Shown piece after piece: positions 55,748 through 63,536 of a DNA stretch of 64,000 nucleotides (positions are counted from its first letter, which is position 1; every line of letters starts with the position of its first letter). The translations under genes were made by a program, and so were the position numbers. Source of the DNA: DATJCV01 sp963707665. Lineage in GTDB: Bacteria; Pseudomonadota; Gammaproteobacteria; Burkholderiales; Burkholderiaceae_D. The notes beneath the pieces were generated by a model, which saw nothing but the letters and a program-made list of their open reading frames with translations, did not search any database and had not been told where the DNA came from. The stretch is taken from NCBI GenBank assembly GCA_963707665.1, contig CAVPQU010000002.1:248001-312000 (forward strand), read 5' to 3'.

Positions 55748-56239
55748 ATGGTCACAGCCGTATATCCGGGAACATTCGATCCGCTTACGCGCGGCCATGA
55801 GGATCTGGTGCGCCGCGCTTCCGGCCTGTTTGACGGCCTGGTGGTCGGCGTGGCGGACAGCCAGAACAAGAAGCCCTTCTTTTCGCTCGACGAACGGCTG
55901 ACGATCGCCAACGAAGTGCTGGGGCATTACCCGAACGTCAAGGTCGAGAGTTTTTCAGGTTTGCTGAAAGACTTCGTGCGCCGCCACGATGCGCGCGTGA
56001 TCGTGCGCGGCTTGCGCGCGGTGTCCGACTTCGAATACGAGTTCCAGATGGCCGGCATGAACCGTTACCTGCTGCCGGACGTCGAAACGCTGTTTCTGAC
56101 CCCATCCGATCAATATCAATTTATCAGCGGCACCATCGTGCGCGAGATCGCCACGCTGGGCGGTGACGTCTCGAAATTCGTCTTTCCGTCGGTCGAGCGC
56201 TGGCTGAAGCAAAAGCTGGCGGCAGCCGGCGGCGAATAG
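55748..56239 (+). CDS. coaD: phosphopantetheine adenylyltransferase
   Basis: Penultimate step of coenzyme A synthesis: 4'-phosphopantetheine plus ATP gives dephospho-CoA. The 163-residue product has the T/HxGH nucleotidyltransferase motif in YPGTFDPLTRGHEDLVRRA, VIVRGLRAVSDFEYEFQMA and SGTIVREIATLGGDVSKFV. Hexameric cytosolic enzyme. It follows rsmD and ends 2 bases before the convergent MOSC gene; no terminator was seen between them. Confidence 0.97.
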   Translation: MVTAVYPGTFDPLTRGHEDLVRRASGLFDGLVVGVADSQNKKPFFSLDERLTIANEVLGHYPNVKVESFSGLLKDFVRRHDARVIVRGLRAVSDFEYEFQMAGMNRYLLPDVETLFLTPSDQYQFISGTIVREIATLGGDVSKFVFPSVERWLKQKLAAAGGE

Positions 56240-56241
56240 CT

Positions 56242-57093
56242 CTACAACGCCAGTTCGACTTCGACTTCCTGCCCCACCCGCAGTACCTGCCCGGCGCCTT
56301 CCAGCACGATCGCATTCATGCCGAAGGCGATGCCGCCATCCAGCTTTGGATTGACGCGGTAGGTACGCAGGATATCCAGCGGGTCCGGGCCGGTTGCTCC
56401 GGTAGTTTGATCCACCGATGGAATCGGGCAGCGCGGGCAGGGCTTGACCGGCTTGATGCGCGCCGCGCCAATCCGGATCGACGCCGCGAAATCCTCTTCA
56501 AACGCCTCCACGCCATCGATCACCAGGCTGGGCCGAAAGCGATTCATCGGCAGCGGCCCCCGCCCTTGTGTCTGCAGTTTCCGGTTCAGGTCGTCGAGCG
56601 ACGCCTGGCTGATCACCAGCAGCGGAAAGCCGTCGGCGAACAGGGTCGGCGCCTCGACGCCACCGGTCCAGCCGAGGTTGGCAATCCGGCGCGCATCCGG
56701 ATGAAAGCGCACCAGCCGGCACGGTACGCCGAGCGCGTTGGAAAACCAGGCGGCCGTGATGTCATCGCAATCGAGTGCCTCCAGCGTGTCATCCCAGACC
56801 CGCACCGGTATCGTGCGCGCGTCGTCCGGATGCGGCAGGCCGAGCGGAATGTCCAGCTGCAGCATGCCGGGGGCGCGCAACTCCAGGGTTTCGGCCCTGA
56901 TGCGCGGCACGATGGTTGCCATCTTCGGATGTTCACGCTGGGTCAGGAAGTCGCCCTGCAAGTCAACCACCATCCATTCGCGGTTGTAAATCTGCTCGCT
57001 CATCAGGCCGGCTTCGGTCAGCGTCGCTTCGGTCAGCGCAATGCCGGCGCAGGATTTGATTGGATACAGCGTCAGTTCGGTCAGGGTCGGCAT
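56242..57093 (-). CDS. MOSC domain-containing protein (mARC-like)
   Basis: The 283-residue protein has an N-terminal MOSC N-domain (LTELTLYPIKSCAGIALTEA, MVVDLQGDFLTQREHPKMA) and a C-terminal MOSC domain; the probable molybdenum-ligating Cys is in IKPVKPCPRCPIPSVDQTTG. The closest functional relatives reduce N-hydroxylated compounds with molybdenum cofactor. The ATG at 57093 gives MPTLTELTLYPIKSC, the usual start. It is convergent with coaD (2-base gap). A partner ferredoxin or reductase was not seen. Confidence 0.9.
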   Translation of the reverse strand: MPTLTELTLYPIKSCAGIALTEATLTEAGLMSEQIYNREWMVVDLQGDFLTQREHPKMATIVPRIRAETLELRAPGMLQLDIPLGLPHPDDARTIPVRVWDDTLEALDCDDITAAWFSNALGVPCRLVRFHPDARRIANLGWTGGVEAPTLFADGFPLLVISQASLDDLNRKLQTQGRGPLPMNRFRPSLVIDGVEAFEEDFAASIRIGAARIKPVKPCPRCPIPSVDQTTGATGPDPLDILRTYRVNPKLDGGIAFGMNAIVLEGAGQVLRVGQEVEVELAL

Positions 57094-57299
57094 GGATCGG
57101 CAGCAAAGAGTGGAGGAGGCGAAAGTATGCCACGTCGGCGGATCGAGGCTAAGCGCCGCCATCGGGTGCGGCATGGTTGACGAATGTCATGGGCGCGGTG
57201 CAAACCAGCCCGCGCCTATTGCCGTGACGGCAAGCCGGGGGCAGGATAAGAGGCTGGCGGCAGGGCTGCATAGCTGGCATCAGCGGTGGGAGGTCTGGT

Positions 57300-58127
57300 A
57301 TGGCGGGATTACCCGGAGGCGCGGCGTGGCTGCAGGCGGTGGGCGTCGTGCTCGCCGCCGTGATCGCGCTGGTGATTTATGCGTTGCAGGCATATCGCCG
57401 GCAGCGTCGCGACAAAATCCGCGAGCGCCAGTTCATCGAAACCGCGCTGGCGCTGGGCCATGAAGGGCGACGGCTGGCGTACGACGGCGTGCAACTGGCA
57501 TCGGCGGCCGATTCCGCGCACTCCGAGCGCGCCGCGCAACTGGCGTCGCAAGCGCACCAACTCGGTTTTGCGCTGCTGAACCTGCCGCTGGAACGCGCGC
57601 CCGATCCCGGCCTGATCGCGCCGGTATTGCAGTTGCGCCGCCATGCGGAAGACATCGGTCGGCTGGCGACGAGCGACAACAATGCCGGCAAGATGGAGAC
57701 TTTCGGCCAACTGCAGCGCAGCATCGACCAAGAAATCGCCCGCATCGACGGCATCGACAAAATCCAGATCGCCGGGCCGCGCGCATCGCTGCGGCACCGC
57801 GCCGAGAACGGCATGCCGACCACCACCGTCGATCAGTATTCCACCTTCCGCTTCAGTGAGGACATCTACCCGGAAGCCGACGGCGTCGATTTCGAGGCGC
57901 TGGTGAACAACCAGAGTGTGCTGTGCACCATTCCCTATGCCGAGCTGAACCAGTTGGCCGGCATCGGCGGCATCCCCGGCCAGCATCATCGCGGCGCCTT
58001 CGAGCAATTCCGCGAGCCGATCCAGCGCGCTGCCGGGCGGTTAATCCGCGAGGGCGCCAAGGCGCCGGTGGTGGTGCATTTCATCGATACGCAAGTCGCG
58101 ACGCGGGTGCCGGAACTGCCGCCATGA
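57300..58127 (+). CDS. membrane-anchored protein of unknown function with a DUF1488-like C-terminus
   Basis: A 275-residue protein with one transmembrane helix near the N-terminus (WLQAVGVVLAAVIALVIYAL), a helical middle region, and a C-terminal part FRFSEDIYPEADGVDFEALV then SVLCTIPYAELNQLAG and AFEQFREPIQRAAGRLI that resembles DUF1488 proteins. I could not name a function. The gene stands alone between the MOSC and ychF genes. A repeat copy (R7) lies just past its stop. Confidence 0.65.
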   Translation: MAGLPGGAAWLQAVGVVLAAVIALVIYALQAYRRQRRDKIRERQFIETALALGHEGRRLAYDGVQLASAADSAHSERAAQLASQAHQLGFALLNLPLERAPDPGLIAPVLQLRRHAEDIGRLATSDNNAGKMETFGQLQRSIDQEIARIDGIDKIQIAGPRASLRHRAENGMPTTTVDQYSTFRFSEDIYPEADGVDFEALVNNQSVLCTIPYAELNQLAGIGGIPGQHHRGAFEQFREPIQRAAGRLIREGAKAPVVVHFIDTQVATRVPELPP

Positions 58128-58164
58128 GCGCGGAAAATGGGGCTGCTGATTTGCTGGATGATGC

Positions 58165-58224
58165 ATACTCCCTATTGATATCGTATGTATCGGTTACCAA
58201 TAGGAGATTTTTTGCATATACTCC
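58165..58224 (-). repeat. dispersed GGAGTAT paired-box repeat, copy R7
   Basis: On the minus strand GGAGTATATG starts at 58224 and GGAGTATGC at 58171, 53 bases apart. An A-tract (CAAAAAATC) follows the first box. Between them CTCCTATTG pairs with CAATAGGGAG (one bulge), so the internal part can fold into a hairpin. It sits between the DUF1488-like gene and the 3' end of ychF. Confidence 0.75.
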
Positions 58225-58278
58225 ATTAAAATAAACATGTCGCCGCAGGAGTAAGCGCCTGCCGCTGCAATGGCAGAC

Positions 58279-59373
58279 TTAAACGTTGAACAGGAAGTTC
58301 AGCACATCGCCATCCTTGACGACGTATTCCTTGCCTTCGGCGCGCATCTTGCCGGCTTCCTTGGCGCCTTGCTCGCCCTTGTAGCGCGATGAAGTCGTCG
58401 TAGGCGATGGTCTGCGCGCGGATGAAGCCGCGTTCGAAGTCGGTGTGGATCACGCCGGCCGCCTGCGGCGCGGTGTCGCCGACGTGGATGGTCCAGGCGC
58501 GCACTTCCTTGACGCCGGCGGTGAAGTAGGTCTGCAGGCCGAGCAGCTTGTAGGCGGCGCGGATCAGGCGGTCCAGGCCCGGCTCTTCCATGCCCATGTC
58601 GGCCAGGAAGTCGTCCTTGTCGGCGTCGTCCAGGTCGGCGATTTCGGATTCGATGGCGGCGCAGATGGCGACGATCGGCGCGTTCTGCGACGCGGCGTAG
58701 GCGGTCAGCTGGTCCAGCAGCGGGTTGTTGGTGAAGCCGTTGTCGGCGACGTTGGCGACGTACATCGCCGGCTTGGCGGTGATCAGGCACAGCGGCTTGA
58801 TCAGCAGCCATTTCTTCGGCGTCGAGGCCCGAGCGCGCGCACCGGCTTGGCTTCGTTCAGGTGCGGCATCATGCGTTCCAGCAGGGCGACCAGCTTGGCG
58901 GCGTCCTTGTCGCCCGAGCGCGCCTTCTTGTTTTCGCGGTGGATCGCCTTTTCGACCGTGCCCATGTCGGCCAGCGCCAGCTCGGTCTGGATCACTTCGA
59001 TGTCGTCCAGCGGGCTGATCTTGCCGGCCACGTGGATCACGTTGTCGTCTTCGAAGCAGCGCACGACGTTGACGATGGCGTCGGTTTCGCGGATGTGCGC
59101 CAGGAACTGGTTGCCCAGGCCTTCGCCCTTGGACGCGCCGGCCACCAGGCCGGCGATGTCGACGAATTCGACGATCGCCGGCACCATGCGCTCCGGCTTG
59201 ACGATTTCGGCCAGCGCCTTCAGGCGCGGATCCGGCACTTCGACCACGCCGACGTTCGGCTCGATGGTGCAGAACGGATAGTTTTCGGCCGGGATGCCGG
59301 CCTTGGTCAGGGCGTTGAACAGGGTGGATTTGCCGACGTTGGGCAGGCCGACGATGCCGCATTGGAGACTCAT
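58279..59373 (-). CDS. ychF: ribosome-binding ATPase YchF, with two compensating frameshifts
   Basis: OBG-family P-loop protein that binds ATP and ribosomes. N-terminal G1 GIVGLPNVGKSTLFNALTKA, PFCTIEPNVGVVEVPDPRL and VDIAGLVAGASKGEGLGNQF are clear. The middle part (WLLIKPLCLITAKPAMYVAN, LDRLIRAAYKLLGLQTYFT) is in another frame, entered near 58825, and the C-terminal TGS end EYVVKDGDVLNFLFNV returns to the first frame near 58390. The two shifts cancel, so total length is the usual 364 residues. Stop TAA at 58279-58281. It is adjacent to the pth/rplY/prs group, as in other betaproteobacteria. Confidence 0.92.
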
Positions 59374-59735
59374 GGGAAGACTTTCTAAATCAACAGGTTA
59401 GCCGTGCTTCGGATTCGTTTGGGGCGCCAACGCAGATTGAGTTAGGCTGAATGTCGAACAGCAGAGAGAAGCGGCGGAAAAACGGGAAATGGCGAAAGCG
59501 CACATGATATCGCAGTTTTTGGCTGCTTTTTCCCGGCCGGCGTGAGGAAATGGCTATGGCCGTCGCGATGCTGGGAATGCGCCGATAGACATGCCGCGAG
59601 GCGAGCTCAGCCATTGGTGTGGCAGAGTGGGCAGCAAGCAACAAGAACACAGGCACGCGCCTCGGATGCTTGCCGGGCGGCAGCCGGCTTCAAGGCTTTT
59701 TACGATGGCATCGGCGCGCGATGCCGGACAAGCGA
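59374..59735. other. intergenic region between HiPIP and ychF genes
   Basis: A gap of about 360 bases with no supported gene; a few short frames have no family resemblance. It probably holds the ychF promoter. I see no repeat copy or terminator here. Confidence 0.5.
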
Positions 59736-60050
59736 CTAACCGGCTTTCTTGACGTAGGCAGAGCACCAGCCGGCGGCCATGACTTCCTTGCCGCCGAATA
59801 TCGCACACCCACCGCTGGTAGCGCTTTTTGCCGTGTAGAGCTGGCACGTGGCGCATTTTTCTCCGGCCACGTACTTGGGAAATTTGGCTTTGTCGACTTT
59901 GGTCGCATCGTCCTTGTAGCCCAGCGAAACCGCTTGCGGGTCGGATTCCAGCACTTTTTTCGCGTCGGCTGCTTGCGTCCACTGGCCGCTGGCCAAAGCG
60001 GCCGTGCCGAGGATCGAATGAATGACAAAGGTGCGGCGATTGACGGTCAT
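59736..60050 (-). CDS. high-potential iron-sulfur protein
   Basis: Periplasmic 4Fe-4S electron carrier. The 104-residue product begins MTVNRRTFVIHSILGTAAL, a Tat-type signal (RR motif), then the mature HiPIP domain with cluster cysteines in GEKCATCQLYT, GGCAIFGGK and GWCSAYVKKAG. The tyrosine in LGYKDDATKV is the conserved one near the cluster. It may carry electrons to a terminal oxidase such as the one encoded about 20 kb upstream (inference). Confidence 0.94.
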   Translation of the reverse strand: MTVNRRTFVIHSILGTAALASGQWTQAADAKKVLESDPQAVSLGYKDDATKVDKAKFPKYVAGEKCATCQLYTAKSATSGGCAIFGGKEVMAAGWCSAYVKKAG

Positions 60051-60322
60051 GACACATCCTTTATTTCAATGAAATTGTCTGGTCGGTAACAAACTGGGGA
60101 TGAACTTAGTGTAGTCCCGGCCGTGGAGAATTCACTCTGTTCCATGCAGCTTGATTGCGCTGGATTAAAGACGGCGCTGAAATAGGAAAGCGGCGGAGCG
60201 GGCCATGCGGCATCGTTGCAGCCTGACGCCGGCGCCTGGTGCCGGTGCGCGCGTCGGCTGGCGCAGCGCGGCGAATTGCTCAGATCACCAGGGATTGCCG
60301 GGCAAAGCGGCTTGGCGCCGCG

Positions 60323-60904
60323 TCATTTGGTATGCAACTGCATCGTCGCTGCGTCGATTTTTCCTTCGCATAGCAGCGGCAGCACGTCCAGGCTGCGGGC
60401 GATGGCTTCGTCGATCAGCAATTGCTCGTCCTTGCGTGGCCGATGCAGCACGTAGTCGACCACGGGCTGCTGCACGCCGACGGTACGTGGATGGCCGATG
60501 CCGATGCGCAGACGCCAGTAGTCTTGCGTGCCGAGCGCGGCGGTGATGTCCTTCAGGCCATTATGGCCGCCGGATGAGCCGCCTTTCTTGATCTTGGCAG
60601 TGCCGGGCGGCAGATCCAGTTCGTCATGCACCACCAGTATTTCATCGGCGGCAATCTTGTAGAAATGCGCCAGTCCGCCGACCGCCAGCCCCGAGCGGTT
60701 CATCCAGGTTTGCGGTTGCACTAGCCAGATGTCGGCGCTGCCGATACGGGCCCTGGCCGCCAGCGCCTGATAGCGTGCCTCGCGATTCAGGCGGGTTCCG
60801 CTATTGGCCGCCAGCGCATCGAGCAGCCAGAAGCCGGCATTGTGCCGGGTTTGTTCGTATTCCGGGCCCGGATTGCCGAGGCCCGCGATGAGGCGGATGG
60901 ACAT
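60323..60904 (-). CDS. pth: peptidyl-tRNA hydrolase
   Basis: Releases peptides from prematurely dropped peptidyl-tRNA. The 193-residue product has LIAGLGNPGPEYEQTRHNAG with the catalytic His, LVVHDELDLPPGTAKIKKGG with the catalytic Asp, and GGHNGLKDI. The start MSIRLIAGLGNPG at 60904 is standard. It lies downstream of rplY on the same strand but is separated by 490 bases with repeats. Confidence 0.96.
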   Translation of the reverse strand: MSIRLIAGLGNPGPEYEQTRHNAGFWLLDALAANSGTRLNREARYQALAARARIGSADIWLVQPQTWMNRSGLAVGGLAHFYKIAADEILVVHDELDLPPGTAKIKKGGSSGGHNGLKDITAALGTQDYWRLRIGIGHPRTVGVQQPVVDYVLHRPRKDEQLLIDEAIARSLDVLPLLCEGKIDAATMQLHTK

Positions 60905-60996
60905 GGATACGCGATAAGGAAAAGATCGATTAGCGGAGATGGGCGAGCTTCTGTGCGCGCTGCCGCTCTGGTTCTGGCTTCCCATTTGCTCCACAC

Positions 60997-61066
60997 GGAG
61001 TATTTTTGGAGCCGCGTGCAGTGTATACAGAAATTGCGAAAACGTGGATATACCCTCGTATTTTTG
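60997..61066 (+). repeat. dispersed GGAGTAT paired-box repeat, copy R9 (degenerate)
   Basis: GGAGTATTTTTGG at 60997 and CTCGTATTTTTGG at 61055 are 58 bases apart; the second box is altered at two of seven positions. It lies about 50 bases from copy R8, which points the other way. Confidence 0.5.
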
Positions 61067-61114
61067 GCTGCTGTCGTTGCTAGCGATTGAAGTCGGATAC
61101 AACTGTTGCCATCC

Positions 61115-61177
61115 ATATACTCCATGTATGATACCGTTAAATACGGGCGCGTATGCTTAATTTTTTCAGCATACTCC
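61115..61177 (-). repeat. dispersed GGAGTAT paired-box repeat, copy R8
   Basis: On the minus strand GGAGTATGCTG starts at 61177 and GGAGTATATGG at 61123, 54 bases apart. GAAAAAATTAAG follows the first. AGCATAC downstream pairs with GTATGCT of the first box, so a hairpin forms there. Both boxes are preceded by CAT. Confidence 0.75.
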
Positions 61178-61325
61178 ATGTTTGTATCGTGAGATCAATG
61201 ATGGGCGACATGGTGGTGAGCCGGGTCGCAAACAGCCGGCGGCATGGCATTGCCTCGTCGGCACCAAGATCGGCAACACGTTGCAACAGGGCAGTGCGGC
61301 AGAGCCATATTGTCCGGGAAATGAC

Positions 61326-61355
61326 AAAAGCCCGCTGGATTGACAGCGGGCTTTT
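61326..61355 (-). terminator. rho-independent terminator of rplY
   Basis: AAAAGCCCGCTG (61326-61337) and CAGCGGGCTTTT (61344-61355) form a 12-bp stem with a 6-base loop. The U-run is present on both strands. It lies 42 bases past the rplY stop. Confidence 0.9.
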
Positions 61356-61396
61356 GCTTTTCAGGCTCCATTGCCGGCAGGCTGCCGGCGGCTGGA

Positions 61397-62050
61397 TTAT
61401 TTCTTCTCGGCTGGTGCCGCTGGCGTTGCCGCGGCTGCTGCGGCAGCGGCTGCTGCGGCGGCGTCAGCATCGGCATCGGCCTTGCTGCCGCTCGGAATCG
61501 AGGCGGTGACCAGGGTCAGGTCGTCTTCGCCGGGACGGACCACGGCGCTCACGTTGGCCGGCAAGGTGATGTCGGACAGGCGGATCGACTGGCCGATTTC
61601 CAGCTTGGCCAGATCGACGCCGATAAATTCCGGCAAGTCTTTCGGCAGGCACGACACTTCGAGGTCGACCACGGCATGGTTGACGATGCCGCCCGACAGC
61701 TTCACTGCCGGCGACACGTCGGCATTGGTGAAATGCAGCGGAACCTTGACCGTGATCTTCTGGCTGGCATCGATGCGCTGAAAATCCACGTGCAGCACCA
61801 ATTGCTTGTGGGCGTGCATCTGGAAGTCGCGCAGCAGAACCTGTTCCGCCTTGCCATCTACTTCGAGTTCGAGAATCGACGAGTGGATCGCTTCCTTTTT
61901 CAGCGCATGGTACAGCGCGTTATGGTCAAGCGAAATCGAAACCGGTGCCGTCTTGCCGCCGTACACGATGCCTGGCGTCTGGCCTGCAATGCGCTGGCGG
62001 CGGCTCGCTCCGGACCCCAGCTCTTTGCGCGGAAATGCAACTATTTTCAT
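61397..62050 (-). CDS. rplY: 50S ribosomal protein L25/general stress protein Ctc
   Basis: Binds 5S rRNA in the large subunit. The 217-residue product has the N-terminal L25 fold (FPRKELGSGASRRQRIAGQT, GIVYGG) and the TL5/Ctc C-terminal domain (LPEFIGVDLAKLEIGQSIRL), ending in a low-complexity alanine-rich tail of about 25 residues (DADAAAAAAAAAAAATPAAP). The tail is longer than usual and its coding repeat may vary between strains. The gene follows prs on the same strand, separated by a terminator. Confidence 0.95.
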   Translation of the reverse strand: MKIVAFPRKELGSGASRRQRIAGQTPGIVYGGKTAPVSISLDHNALYHALKKEAIHSSILELEVDGKAEQVLLRDFQMHAHKQLVLHVDFQRIDASQKITVKVPLHFTNADVSPAVKLSGGIVNHAVVDLEVSCLPKDLPEFIGVDLAKLEIGQSIRLSDITLPANVSAVVRPGEDDLTLVTASIPSGSKADADADAAAAAAAAAAAATPAAPAEKK

Positions 62051-62120
62051 GGTAAAGCTCCATTGTGAGTAAGACCGGACTGCGTCTTACGGTAAAAATC
62101 CCCCGCGACCAGGGGATTTG

Positions 62121-62143
62121 AAAAACTGTCCTTTTGGGACAGT
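62121..62143 (-). terminator. rho-independent terminator of prs
   Basis: ACTGTCC (62125-62131) pairs with GGACAGT (62137-62143) and, on the minus strand, the stem is followed by TTTT. It lies between prs and rplY, 80 bases after the prs stop. Confidence 0.75.
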
Positions 62144-62224
62144 GTGATTCTTGTTTGAGCAGGGCGGTGGTGCTGGCCCTGCTCGTTGTTTGTTTCTGAA
62201 CAGTTGGAAACAGAGTAATTGGTG

Positions 62225-63175
62225 TTAATCCGCGAACAGCATCATCACCGAATCGCCCTTGCTGATGCGCTTGAAGGTTTCTGCCAGCAATCTGGCGCAG
62301 CTCAACTGGCGGATCTTGGTGCAGGCGGCAGCGGTAGCGGACAGCGGGATGGTGTCGGTGACCACCAGTTCGTCCAGCGGCGAGCCGGCGATGCGATCCA
62401 CTGCCGGACCTGATAGAACCGGATGGGTGCAGTAGGCGATGACCTTCTTGGCGCCGCGTTCTTTCAATACTTCGGCGGCCTTGGTCAGCGTGCCGGCGGT
62501 ATCGACCATGTCGTCCATGATCACGCAGTTGCGGCCTTCGACTTCGCCGATGATGTTCATCACTTCCGACACGTTCGCTTTCGGCCGCCGCTTGTCGATG
62601 ATCGCGAGGTCGCAATCGAGGCGCTTGGCCAGCGCGCGCGCGCGCACCACGCCGCCGACATCGGGCGACACCACCAGCAAATCGTTGTAGTGCTTGACGA
62701 CCAGATCGTCCAGCAGGATCGGCGAGGCATACACGTTGTCGACCGGGATGTCGAAGAAGCCCTGGATCTGATCGGCGTGCAGGTCCATGATCATCACGCG
62801 GTCGACGCCGGCTTCCTGCAGCATGTTGGCCACCACCTTGGCTGAAATCGCGACCCGCGCCGAACGCGGCCGCCGATCCTGGCGCGCGTAGCCGAAATAC
62901 GGAATGGCGGCGGTAATGCGGCCGGCCGAGGCGCGCTTCAGCGCATCGACCATCAGCATCAATTCCATCAGGTTGTCGTTGGTCGGCGCGCAGGTCGACT
63001 GCAGCACGAAGACGTCCTTGCCGCGCACGTTTTCATTGATTTCGACCATCACCTCGCCGTCCGAGAACTTGGACACGAGCGCCTTGCCGAGCGGGATGCC
63101 GAGATGCTTGACCACCCCTGCCGCCAGTCCCGGATTGGCATTACCGGTAAAAACCATCAGGTTTTCAATTGACAT
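62225..63175 (-). CDS. prs: ribose-phosphate pyrophosphokinase
   Basis: Makes PRPP from ribose 5-phosphate and ATP for nucleotide, histidine and tryptophan synthesis. The 316-residue product has MVFTGNANPGLAAGVVKHL near the start, KDVFVLQSTCAPTNDNLMEL, FGYARQDRRPRSARVAIS, the flexible loop VVSPDVGGVVRARALAKRL and the PRPP-binding motif VIMDDMVDTAGTLTKAAE. ATG 63175. It lies between tRNA-Gln and rplY, all on the minus strand. Confidence 0.97.
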   Translation of the reverse strand: MSIENLMVFTGNANPGLAAGVVKHLGIPLGKALVSKFSDGEVMVEINENVRGKDVFVLQSTCAPTNDNLMELMLMVDALKRASAGRITAAIPYFGYARQDRRPRSARVAISAKVVANMLQEAGVDRVMIMDLHADQIQGFFDIPVDNVYASPILLDDLVVKHYNDLLVVSPDVGGVVRARALAKRLDCDLAIIDKRRPKANVSEVMNIIGEVEGRNCVIMDDMVDTAGTLTKAAEVLKERGAKKVIAYCTHPVLSGPAVDRIAGSPLDELVVTDTIPLSATAAACTKIRQLSCARLLAETFKRISKGDSVMMLFAD

Positions 63176-63364
63176 GGTGAGTCCTAAGCGGGGTTGTTGA
63201 TCGAGGCGAGAGTGGCAGGCAGGCGATGTGCGATACGATTTGTGTGTCTGCCGCCGGGCGGCCTGCCAACTTATGATGAGGTCGTGAGATTCGTTTGCCT
63301 GCTGCCGCCGAAATTCTGAAACCGGGGCGCGGCCGGGACACGATTGACTTGCACTTGCAAATAA

Positions 63365-63441
63365 TGGCAGGGGAAGAAGGATTCGAACCTTCGAATGCTG
63401 GAATCAAAATCCAGTGCCTTAACCAGCTTGGCGATTCCCCT
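63365..63441 (-). tRNA. tRNA-Gln (UUG anticodon)
   Basis: The minus-strand sequence starts AGGGGAA and ends TTCCCCTGCCA, so the acceptor stem pairs fully and CCA is encoded. The anticodon stem-loop CTGGA-TTTTGAT-TCCAG gives anticodon TTG. The T-arm is GAAGG-TTCGAAT-CCTTC. Length 77 nucleotides. It lies between ispE and prs, a common betaproteobacterial location. Confidence 0.97.
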
Positions 63442-63536
63442 ACACAACCGGGTGTTTTTCGCAACTCGGCGCCGATGGCGCCAGATGCCGCGTCAAACCA
63501 ATTCTGTGCTGCAAATTCTATGCTTCAATTCCAGTG

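Larger units (their letters stand above)
60905..61396. other. repeat-rich gap between pth and rplY
   Basis: A 490-base gap with no supported gene. It holds copies R9 and R8 of the dispersed repeat, in opposite orientations, and the rplY terminator at 61326-61355. The pth promoter must also lie here. Confidence 0.6.
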
